A DNA stretch of 35,483 nucleotides, taken from positions 1-35,483 of the forward strand of contig SXND01000194.1 in NCBI GenBank assembly GCA_005777235.1, in the 5' to 3' direction. This DNA comes from Pseudomonadota bacterium. Its GTDB lineage: Bacteria > Tectomicrobia > Entotheonellia > Entotheonellales > Entotheonellaceae. Positions within the stretch are counted from its first letter, which is position 1. Each line of letters begins with the position of its first letter. Positions 1 through 7,299 of this stretch are shown here, piece by piece. The notes beneath the pieces are model-generated. The model had not been told where the DNA came from. It searched no databases and was given only the letters and a program-made list of their open reading frames with translations. The translations under genes and the position numbers were made by a program.

Positions 1-69
1 AACGCGATGGGTGGATTCCACATGCGGAGCTCCTTCCTCCAGGTGGCAGGTGACGGTATGTCCCACCTA

Positions 70-387
70 TCAGATCACAAAGAGCCCAGTGGTGTCGACC
101 CGTTTCGGACCGCTGTCCCAGTAATTGATCAGTGTTCTAGGCAATAGGCGATTTCCCTCGACATTCTGTGCATGCTCGTGCTCCTCCTCTGGAGCTGTCG
201 CGCTCTTGGCCTCCCCTGCATGACTCAATGTCCATGGCAGACATCCTACCCCATCCAGATAGCGCACGCGTGCCCGATCCATGCCCACGGCTCCGGCATC
301 CAGCCACGGCGCACCCTCCATGGGATAGAGGCTGGTGTGTGCGAACATCAGCACCGGATCCGGGTCGGCTCCCCCCCCGGTGGCCAT
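70..387 (-). CDS. Unrecognised 105-aa reading frame, 5' end abutting an IS element
   Basis: I do not recognise this product. The frame reads from an ATG inside the left target duplication (385-387) to a stop at 70-72. It is rich in charged residues near the middle (a run of Glu/His around residues 65-75). Before the IS inserted, the same ATG would have lain about 30 bp after the amidase stop codon at 1940, so it was probably the next gene of that operon. A GTG five codons upstream of that ATG is an alternative original start. Insertion duplicated the ATG but separated the frame from its native ribosome-binding region. It could also be a chance frame; no domain is visible. Confidence 0.35.
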   Translation of the reverse strand: MATGGGADPDPVLMFAHTSLYPMEGAPWLDAGAVGMDRARVRYLDGVGCLPWTLSHAGEAKSATAPEEEHEHAQNVEGNRLLPRTLINYWDSGPKRVDTTGLFVI

Positions 388-388
388 G
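380..388. repeat. Left target-site duplication of the IS (GTGGCCATG)
   Basis: This nine-base direct repeat is identical to 1903-1911 and lies exactly outside the terminal inverted repeat. On the minus strand it contains the ATG of the downstream unrecognised frame. Confidence 0.92.
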
Positions 389-1902
389 CTGCCAGTTGGA
401 CACAAATATTCATTTAGGGAGAATCACGGCGCATAATGCCGTACATCGTTGTGAGGTCGCCGAGATGCTGCAAGCCCCGCCACAGGACTTCCGGGCCGGG
501 GCGGTCGCTCCGACGACGCCCCACAAACCCGCCGAGTTGGGCGATCCAGGTGACGGCCTGGCCCAGCGTCGGCGGCTCGACAGGCGGTGTGGGGACCCGA
601 GGCATGGCCCAATACAGCGCCTGCCATTCGTCGGGCTCCAACAGCACGCTACACGGCGCTTCAGGAACTGCGCGCGCCAGCATGGTGGCGTAAACCATCC
701 GCCAGGCCAGGACGCTGTAGAGCGCCAAGGCACGACGCACGCGCTCCGCTTGCTGGAATTGCCGTGCTTCCAGGCGACACCCACTTTGCAAAATCCGGTG
801 CCAGACTTCTATGCCCCAGCGACAGGAGTCCCACTGGACGCGTTCGATGGCGTCGGCGACCGTCTCGACCGCCACCGTGGTGAACAACAGCCATGCGAGA
901 GGCTCTCCCTCGGCGGGCAGCTCGACGTCGCACCCCTGCACGGCCCAGAGCACCACCGCCGGCAAGCCCTCAGCTTTGCGGTGCTGTGGGGGGCAGAAGG
1001 TCAAAGGACCATAGCGTAGCGTCAGTGGCGCTTCACGCGCGGGTTGCGAGCCGCGACGCGGGACGTGCAGGAGGAGCTGGGCCGCAACGGGCTGGGCCGC
1101 GACCGTGGCCCACCCATACCGTTGCGGCGCGTTCACACAGCGATTCCACGCGGCGCGTATCAGGAGATCCACGCCTGCTGGGCGTGGCGCTGCCAGGACG
1201 TCATAGACATCGGCGTCCCGATCGCCGACGCTGACCAAGCGGGTGGTGGGACAAGAGTCGCGTGCGGTGGAGACGGCGTCGAGACTGTTGAGCCACTTCT
1301 GCCTTTCCTTCTGGCTGATGGGGAGCTGCTTGCGCCGGGCTCGTTTCCCCACGTCGTCCGGGTCCCGCGCCCAGACCTGTTGGGCCAAGAGCCCCAAGGG
1401 GACCCGCGCTGGTGTGATGGCCAACGTGGTAGGGACCAGCAGGCCGTGACCGGCGGGGTGTCCCAGCGGCCCTCAGCCTTCGGTCGCGCGCAAGTTCGTC
1501 CAGTTGGCTTCGGTCGTATCTTGTACGGCCAAGACCAGGGGCACGGCATGGAGGCGACTATAGGGCGCCTCCATATGGCTTTGGACCATATCGTCGGGGG
1601 CAATGTCATCGTTCGTGAAAAAGCGATAGGCGGCTTTGCGCATCGCGCCACTGCCGCAGGCTTCGGGCAGAGCGGCACCGGGACGCTGGGCGAGAGCATG
1701 GGCCAGGTTGACCAAACGCTGGGTCCGCCGCAGGGCGCCGAGGTCCGCATCGGCAAACTCCGTGACGGCCCAACTCGTGGCAGCGAGGAGGGCGCTCAGG
1801 TCTGCTTCCTTGCGCAACGGGTTGAACCGGAAGTCACGGTGGAGAATCCATGCCCATCATCGCTCAAGTCCCTCTAAAACAAAAAATGTGTCCAACTGGC
1901 AG
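389..1902 (-). mobile_element. IS4-family insertion sequence, 1514 bp, complete ends
   Basis: The element is bounded by a perfect 16-bp terminal inverted repeat, CTGCCAGTTGGACACA at 389-404 and its complement at 1887-1902. A perfect 9-bp direct repeat, GTGGCCATG, flanks it at 380-388 and 1903-1911. Nine-bp duplications and ends beginning with CTG are known for the IS10 and IS50 groups of the IS4 family. One transposase gene fills the minus strand but holds a nonsense codon, so the copy is probably immobile unless helped in trans. The intact ends and duplication point to a fairly recent insertion. Confidence 0.93.
414..1817 (-). pseudogene. IS4-family DDE transposase, interrupted by one in-frame TGA
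   Basis: This is a cut-and-paste transposase. The N-terminal 114 codons (1817-1476, TTG start likely) hold the Tn5-like DNA-binding domain and the first catalytic Asp in VQDTTEANW. A TGA at 1473-1475 breaks the frame in the motif ATEG-stop-GPLG, where relatives usually have a sense codon. The same frame then continues through 1424 to 414 without a shift. The downstream part has the second Asp (SVGDRDADVYD) and the RWGIE...H region carrying the catalytic Glu. The Tyr and Lys of the usual YREK signature appear replaced. If only the downstream ATG (1424) were used, the product would lack the first Asp. Confidence 0.88.
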
Positions 1903-1911
1903 GTGGCCATG
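1903..1911. repeat. Right target-site duplication of the IS (GTGGCCATG)
   Basis: This is the second copy of the 9-bp duplication, directly after the right inverted repeat. It is followed by about 28 bp and then the amidase stop codon. Confidence 0.92.
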
Positions 1912-1939
1912 CGAGGGCCGTACACTCACCACCACGGTC

Positions 1940-3358
1940 TCACAGCATCGGGCGGGCCTGGGCCCAGGGCGCAGCGTGCTCACAGGCCGCTGCTGCCTGC
2001 AGGACCAGCCGATCCGCATGCCAGGGGCCGACAATCTGTAACGCGACTGGCAACCCGGCGCTGGTAAAACCACACGGCACACTCGCCGCTGGCTGGCCGG
2101 TCTGGTTAAAGGGGAAGGTAAAATTGAGGCGATCGAACATTGATGGGGTGGATTGCCCATCAATAGTGCGTGGCCCTTGGTCCACCGGCCATGCGCCCAG
2201 GGGCATCTGCGGCGTCAGGAGTAAGTCATAGCGCTCGAAGAAGCGGCGCACCTGCTCGTAGAACACGGTCCGCGCAAGCTGGGCCTGCCCATGTTGGATG
2301 CCTGAAATCCGACGTCCGGCGTCAATCATTTCCACAAAGCTCGGCTCAAACCACTCGGGCCGCTGCTCATAGCGCGCGCCGAAACGCGCCGAGTAGGCCA
2401 CATACCACAGGAGCGCGGTGGGCTCACGCGGATTGTCCCAGCCGGGGTTGACAGCCTCGACCGTGCAGCCAAACTCCGTAAAGCGCTCGGCGGCCACTGC
2501 CGTCAAACGCCGCACCTCAGGCTCCACCGGGGCATAACCTAGATCGACACTCCAGGCGACCCGCAAGCCGCGCAACGCCTCCAGCGGCTGCGCCACGGCG
2601 GCCAGATAGTCGTCTGGCGGGCCATCAATCGAGGTCGGATCACGCGGATCCGGTCCGGCCATCACCCCCAGGAACAGTGCCGCGTCGGCCACGGTGCGTG
2701 TGATGGGGCCATTGTGCGAGCGCGCCGCCCAAATGTCGGCATTGGGCCAGTTCGGGACTCGTCCAAACGATGGTTTCAGGCCAAAGACACCACACAATGC
2801 TGCCGGAATGCGAATCGATCCAGCGCCATCGGAGCCATGCGCCAGCGGCCCGAGGCCAGCGGCCACCGCCGCTGCGGCCCCACCACTCGAAGCGCCGGAG
2901 GTGCGTTCGAGGTTCCACGGATTGCGACATGGCGGCCCGAGGAGGTTGTCGCACATGTCTTTGTGGCCATAATGTGGCGTGTTGGTCTTGCCAATGATAA
3001 TACCCCCGGCAGCTTTGACACGCGCGGTGACCATGCCATCGACGTCGGCAATGGTGTCCTCGAAGAATTTCGAGCCATAGGTACAACGCAGCCCGGCACT
3101 GGGCTCCAGGTCTTTAATCGAGACCGGCAAGCCGTGCAGCGCCTTCAGAGGCTCACCGCGCATGACGGCGTCCTCTGCCGCCCTGGCCTGCGCCCTGGCA
3201 CGGATCGCATCAACAGCGAGGAAGGCGTTGAGGCGCGGATTCACGGCGTCAATACGCGCCAAAACCGCCTCCATTAACTCGACCGGCGACAAGGCACGCC
3301 GCCGGATCAGGGCTGCCAGTTCTGTGGCTGGGGTATAGCACAGATCGGTTACAGGCAT
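1940..3358 (-). CDS. Amidase-signature family amidohydrolase
   Basis: This is a 472-aa cytoplasmic amidase, the usual size for the family, that would hydrolyse a carboxamide or C-N bond. The Ser-cisSer-Lys triad is present: Lys82 in VSIKD, Ser157 in GASSGG, and Ser181 in GSDGAGSIR. The glycine/serine-rich signature spans roughly 150-185. The start is supported by GGGAG about seven bases upstream of ATG. The specific substrate cannot be read from sequence; many members annotated as glutamyl-tRNA amidotransferase A subunits look alike, but no gatB or gatC is nearby, so a stand-alone catabolic amidase is more likely. The next gene downstream was split off by the IS insertion. Confidence 0.92.
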   Translation of the reverse strand: MPVTDLCYTPATELAALIRRRALSPVELMEAVLARIDAVNPRLNAFLAVDAIRARAQARAAEDAVMRGEPLKALHGLPVSIKDLEPSAGLRCTYGSKFFEDTIADVDGMVTARVKAAGGIIIGKTNTPHYGHKDMCDNLLGPPCRNPWNLERTSGASSGGAAAAVAAGLGPLAHGSDGAGSIRIPAALCGVFGLKPSFGRVPNWPNADIWAARSHNGPITRTVADAALFLGVMAGPDPRDPTSIDGPPDDYLAAVAQPLEALRGLRVAWSVDLGYAPVEPEVRRLTAVAAERFTEFGCTVEAVNPGWDNPREPTALLWYVAYSARFGARYEQRPEWFEPSFVEMIDAGRRISGIQHGQAQLARTVFYEQVRRFFERYDLLLTPQMPLGAWPVDQGPRTIDGQSTPSMFDRLNFTFPFNQTGQPAASVPCGFTSAGLPVALQIVGPWHADRLVLQAAAACEHAAPWAQARPML

Positions 3359-3713
3359 GGGGCTTCTCCCTCAACTCTCGGACAGCAACGACGCAGGTTT
3401 GATCGCCACGAGGGTAAAGCGGCGGGCGGGGAAAGTCAATCGCCAGCTGGCTTGACAAATGGGGCACTCCGGATGGAACGTATAGTGCCTTGGTCATGAA
3501 ACGAGGGCTTGCAAACTCACCTCTCTCCTCGGCGGATGTCCACGTGCGCCCTGGTCCTCTCACTGGGCAGCCATGCGGAAATCTCTATCCGACGGTGGAT
3601 TGCGCACATCAAAGGTCGCATACAGCGTCATACTGTCTCCCCCACAGGTGACAAGTGGCTCAACTTTCCCCGGCTGGCGTATGGGAATGCCGCAGGTTGG
3701 CAACAGACAAGAC

Positions 3714-3742
3714 TTGACGCCTTTCGAGGGATGCCATATAGA
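3714..3742 (+). promoter_or_regulatory. Predicted sigma70-type promoter of the transaldolase gene
   Basis: TTGACG at 3714-3719 and TATAGA at 3737-3742 are separated by 17 bp, which is optimal. Transcription would begin near 3750, leaving a leader of about 75 nt before the ATG at 3826. Confidence 0.55.
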
Positions 3743-3761
3743 GTAAGACCTGTTGCTGTGG

Positions 3762-3787
3762 GCTCGACGCCACCCGTGGCATCGAGC
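3762..3787 (+). other. Hairpin in the transaldolase leader
   Basis: GCTCGACGCCAC (3762-3773) pairs with GTGGCATCGAGC (3776-3787) through eleven pairs with one C-A mismatch and a two-base loop. It lies between the predicted transcription start and the ribosome-binding site (GGGAG near 3811). It may stabilise the mRNA; no known riboswitch class is recognised. Confidence 0.45.
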
Positions 3788-3825
3788 GGAACCGAAGCGA
3801 CAACCCTCGTAGGGAGATACGAGAC

Positions 3826-4959
3826 ATGGCGAATCCGTTGCGCGATATTCAGCAGTATGGCCAGAGCATCTGGTACGACAATATTCGACGGGGCCTGATC
3901 ACCTCTGGTGAGCTCCAGAGCCTGGTCGATAATGACGGCCTGATGGGAGTCACCTCTAATCCGGCCATCTTTGAGAAGGCCATCACCGGTAGCACGGATT
4001 ACGATGCGGCGATTCACGCCCTCGCCCGCGAACCCCACCTGGATGCCAAGACGTTGTACGAACGTCTCGCCGTTGACGACATTCAGATGGCCTCGGATGT
4101 GATGGCGCCGGTGTACGAGCGCACCAACAAGCGCGACGGCTATATCAGTCTGGAAGTCTCACCAGATCTGGCGCACGACACCGCCGGGACCGTCGAAGAG
4201 GCGCGGCGGCTGTGGAACACGGTGGATCGGCGTAACGTGATGATCAAAGTACCGGCCACGCCCGCTGGCGTTCCGGCCATCCGGCAGTTGATCAGCGAGG
4301 GCATTAACATTAACGTCACGCTGCTGTTCCATATGGCCATGTACGAGGCGGTGGCGGAAGCGTATATCGCTGGCCTGGAAACGTTTGTCGCCAACGGCGG
4401 CGATCCCAGTCGGGTGGCCAGTGTCGCGAGTTTTTTTATTAGCCGTATTGACTCGGCCATTGACGGCGCTATTGCTGCACGCCTCAAGACGGCGCAGCGC
4501 CCGGAAGAGCGCATGCTGCTGCGCAGCTTGCAGGGCAAAGTGGCGATTGCCAACGCCCGGCTCACCTATCAGCGCTACAAAGCACTCTGCAGCGGAGCGC
4601 GGTGGCAGGCCTTGGCCACGCAGGGAGCCCAGACCCAACGACTCCTGTGGGCCAGCACCAGTACCAAAAACCCGGCTTATCGTGATGTCCTCTATGTCGA
4701 GGAACTCATCGGCCCCGACACGGTCAATACGGTCCCGACGGCAACGTTTGAGGCCTTTCGGGCGCATGGACAGGTGCGGGCCAGCCTCGAAGAGTCGCTG
4801 GACGAGGCGCACGATGTGCTGGCCACGCTGGCGTACGTGGGCATCTCGCTCCAAGAGATCACGGAGGCCTTGCTCCAAGATGGGGTGAAGCTGTTTGTCG
4901 ATCCCTTTGCCACGTTACTGCAAGCCGTGGCACAAAAAACCGCTGTGGCAGTGCCCTGA
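3826..4959 (+). CDS. tal: Transaldolase
   Basis: Transaldolase (377 aa) moves a dihydroxyacetone unit between sugar phosphates in the non-oxidative pentose phosphate pathway. The length fits the longer subfamily seen in actinobacteria and cyanobacteria. The N-terminal signature GVTSNPAIFEKAI is at residues 41-53, the Schiff-base Lys141 lies in VMIKVPATPAG, and SFFISRIDSAID is at 202-213. A GGGAG-type ribosome-binding site precedes the ATG. It is monocistronic here: no transketolase or glucose-6-phosphate dehydrogenase flanks it, and about 170 bp separate it from the hydantoin operon. Confidence 0.96.
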   Translation: MANPLRDIQQYGQSIWYDNIRRGLITSGELQSLVDNDGLMGVTSNPAIFEKAITGSTDYDAAIHALAREPHLDAKTLYERLAVDDIQMASDVMAPVYERTNKRDGYISLEVSPDLAHDTAGTVEEARRLWNTVDRRNVMIKVPATPAGVPAIRQLISEGININVTLLFHMAMYEAVAEAYIAGLETFVANGGDPSRVASVASFFISRIDSAIDGAIAARLKTAQRPEERMLLRSLQGKVAIANARLTYQRYKALCSGARWQALATQGAQTQRLLWASTSTKNPAYRDVLYVEELIGPDTVNTVPTATFEAFRAHGQVRASLEESLDEAHDVLATLAYVGISLQEITEALLQDGVKLFVDPFATLLQAVAQKTAVAVP

Positions 4960-5132
4960 GCCTCGTAAAGTGCTCGACATATTGCGATCCGTATCATCAG
5001 AGGTCAATCAAAGGCGCCTGAAAGCGGAACGACCTACGCAGAGTCCAGTGGAGGGGTGCGTCGTGCCAGCTTCCGCCGATCCCCTGGCCTTGAGATCAGC
5101 GCCCGACTGCGAGAGGTTCTAAGGAGGAGGTC

Positions 5133-5882
5133 ATGGACACCCCGGCGATTCTCGTCGTAAACCCCAATACATCCACTGCGATGACCCTGGCTATTGACCG
5201 GGTGGCCCAAGCTGCGGCAGGGACGCGGGCCAACGTCACGACGTGCCAGAGTGTACACGGGCCGCATACTATTGAAGGTCCCTTAGATGCGGCCCTGGGT
5301 GTCGCGGGCATGTTAGAAGTTGTGGGCGCCTATCCGGACGGCTTTGATGCCGTGGTCGTGGCATGTTTTGGTGACCCCGGCGTGGACGCGTTGCGGGTGC
5401 TGGTGGGCGTGCCCGTGGTGGGGATTGGCGCCGCATCGTTCATCCAGGCGGGATTTCTCAGTCAGCATTTTGCTATTGTGACTCCCACAGTCGGTACGCC
5501 AGAGCGCTATGCCGCCGTGGCGGCAGCCCTCGGACTCACCAGGCAATTTGTGGGAACCTATCAGACGCCCCTCGCCGTGGCTGATTTTGAGTCTGGAGAG
5601 CCGACGGTTGTTGAGACGCTCACGGCGTACGCACAGCGGGCCGTCCAAGACGGCGCGGAATGTCTGTTGTTTGGCTGTGCGGGCATCGCCGACCAAATCC
5701 GCGCCATCGAAGCTCAGGTTGGCGTGCTCTGCATCCCCAGCGTGGCGGCAGGAGTGACGCAAGCCATCGCCTGTCTGAGCCATCGTCAGGCTCCCCTGCT
5801 GGGCGGACCGTTTCGTTGTGTCAAAACGAAGCCGCTGCACGGCTTTTCCGCTCTGCTGCGGCACTATGAGACGAGGGCTTAG
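5133..5882 (+). CDS. hyuA-like racemase: Hydantoin racemase (Asp/Glu racemase superfamily)
   Basis: This 249-aa enzyme probably interconverts D- and L-5-substituted hydantoins, supplying the isomer used by the hydantoinase encoded five bases downstream. The N-terminus ILVVNPNTS is typical of the family. The two catalytic cysteines are visible as Cys78 in VACFGDPG and Cys182 in LFGCAG. A very strong Shine-Dalgarno, AAGGAGGAGG, sits just before the ATG. The adjacency with a cyclic amidohydrolase argues for hydantoin racemase rather than aspartate or maleate racemase. Confidence 0.9.
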   Translation: MDTPAILVVNPNTSTAMTLAIDRVAQAAAGTRANVTTCQSVHGPHTIEGPLDAALGVAGMLEVVGAYPDGFDAVVVACFGDPGVDALRVLVGVPVVGIGAASFIQAGFLSQHFAIVTPTVGTPERYAAVAAALGLTRQFVGTYQTPLAVADFESGEPTVVETLTAYAQRAVQDGAECLLFGCAGIADQIRAIEAQVGVLCIPSVAAGVTQAIACLSHRQAPLLGGPFRCVKTKPLHGFSALLRHYETRA

Positions 5883-5887
5883 ACAGT

Positions 5888-7267
5888 ATGCGCACACTGG
5901 TCACCAATGGGCATATCATCACCGCCGTAGACGATTACTACGCCGATATCCGCATCATCGACGGTATCATCACGGACATTGGCCGCGGCCTCAACGACCC
6001 CGAAGCGGAGGTCATCGACGCGGCTGGTCGCCTGGTGCTGCCTGGAGGGGTTGATCCCCATACGCACCTCGAAAATCCGTCGGGCTCGACCATGACCAGT
6101 GATACATTTCTCACCGGCAGTCGGGCCGCAGCCGTAGGCGGCACCACCACGCTTATCGACTTCGCCAAGCAGAACAAGGGCGAGACCCTGCACGCCGCCT
6201 ACGACACCTGGCAGGACAAAGCCCGTCACCGCACGTGCATTGACTATGGCTTCCACATTATTGTCGTGGAGGCAGACGAGGCACGCCTGGAAGAAGTGCC
6301 GGATCTCATTGCCGCCGGCGTCACCAGCGTGAAGATGTACATGGCCTACCGTGGCCGCATGATGGTCGACGATGGCACGCTGTTCCGTACCATGCTGGCC
6401 TTTAAGGCGCATGGCGGCCTCGTGGCGTTACACGCGGAAAATGGCGATGTCATTGACGTGCTGGTACGGCAAGCCGTGGCGGCAGGGAAAATCTCGCCCA
6501 AATACCACGCCATGACGCGCCCGCCCATCCTCGAGGCGGAGGCGGTGCATCGTGCCATCTGTATTGCGGAGGTGGCGGAGAGTCCGGTGTACTTCGTACA
6601 TCTGTCGTCACGCCAGGCCCTGGAAGAATTGCAGCGCGGCCGCGACCGCGGGCTCCCGGTGTTTGCCGAAACCTGTCCGCATTACCTGGTGCTCGACGAG
6701 TCGCGCTACGAAGCGCCAGGGTTTGAAGGCGCAAAGTATGTGCTCACGCCACCGTTGCGGTCGGTGGAGCACCAAGAAGCCCTGTGGCGTGGCGTGCGAG
6801 CTGGCGATATTGCCGTGATCTCGACCGATCACTGCCCGTTCTGCTTTGCCGGTCAAAAAACGCTTGGCCAAGACGATTTCTCTAAGATCCCCAATGGTGG
6901 CCCTGGCATCGAACATCGCTTGGCCTTGATTTACAATGCTGGGGTCCACGGTGGCCGCATCAGCCCTCACCAGTTCGTCGATCTCATCGCCACGCAACCC
7001 GCCAAAATTTTTGGTCTGTTTCCCCGCAAGGGCACTCTGGCGGTGGGCAGCGATGGTGACCTCGTGATTTTTGATCCCGATCGTCCGTGCACAATCTCGG
7101 CCAGCACACACGTGATGAACGTCGATTACAGCATGTATGAAGGGATGGATGTGCGCGGCAGTGTGGATGAGGTGTTGCTACGCGGCAAGCCCATTGTGCG
7201 GGCGCGCAGCTATGTGGGGCAACCAGGCGATGGACAATATATCCCACGCCAACGTTTTCGCATGTAA
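5888..7267 (+). CDS. D-hydantoinase / dihydropyrimidinase
   Basis: This 459-aa cyclic amidohydrolase opens hydantoin or dihydropyrimidine rings to N-carbamoyl amino acids. The binuclear metal site is complete: His58 and His60 (VDPHTH), the carbamylated Lys149 (VKMYMAY), His182 (LHAENGD), His238 (VHLSS) and Asp314 (STDHCP). The length matches the family. It is translationally close to the racemase (5-bp gap). No N-carbamoylase gene is in the window. A hairpin at 7277-7299 probably ends the operon against the convergent channel gene. Confidence 0.95.
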   Translation: MRTLVTNGHIITAVDDYYADIRIIDGIITDIGRGLNDPEAEVIDAAGRLVLPGGVDPHTHLENPSGSTMTSDTFLTGSRAAAVGGTTTLIDFAKQNKGETLHAAYDTWQDKARHRTCIDYGFHIIVVEADEARLEEVPDLIAAGVTSVKMYMAYRGRMMVDDGTLFRTMLAFKAHGGLVALHAENGDVIDVLVRQAVAAGKISPKYHAMTRPPILEAEAVHRAICIAEVAESPVYFVHLSSRQALEELQRGRDRGLPVFAETCPHYLVLDESRYEAPGFEGAKYVLTPPLRSVEHQEALWRGVRAGDIAVISTDHCPFCFAGQKTLGQDDFSKIPNGGPGIEHRLALIYNAGVHGGRISPHQFVDLIATQPAKIFGLFPRKGTLAVGSDGDLVIFDPDRPCTISASTHVMNVDYSMYEGMDVRGSVDEVLLRGKPIVRARSYVGQPGDGQYIPRQRFRM

Positions 7268-7276
7268 CGTCTGTCT

Positions 7277-7299
7277 GGGGCAGGAGCTCACCCTGCCCC
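7277..7299. terminator. Bidirectional terminator-like hairpin between convergent genes
   Basis: GGGGCAGG (7277-7284) pairs perfectly with CCTGCCCC (7292-7299) across a 7-nt loop. It overlaps the stop codon of the minus-strand channel gene and lies 10 bp after the hydantoinase stop. There is no strong T-tract on either side, so termination strength is uncertain. Confidence 0.5.

Larger units (their letters stand above)
3359..3825. other. Divergent intergenic region between amidase and transaldolase
   Basis: These 467 bp hold regulatory sequence for both flanking genes. The transaldolase promoter and leader hairpin are listed separately. I see no convincing gene; the frames crossing it lack ribosome-binding sites and overlap the real genes. 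Confidence 0.6.

Noticed and set aside
371..378. Run of eight C as a phase-variable tract
   Set aside because: It lies a few codons inside an unrecognised frame of doubtful coding status; no evidence for switching.
168..1019. Long plus-strand open frame inside the insertion sequence
   Set aside because: It is the antisense of the transposase, Pro/Arg-rich with no domain and no ribosome-binding site.
3452..3486. TTGACA and TATAGT as a second promoter in the amidase-transaldolase gap
   Set aside because: The spacing is 23 bp, too long for a sigma70 promoter, and no supported gene follows.
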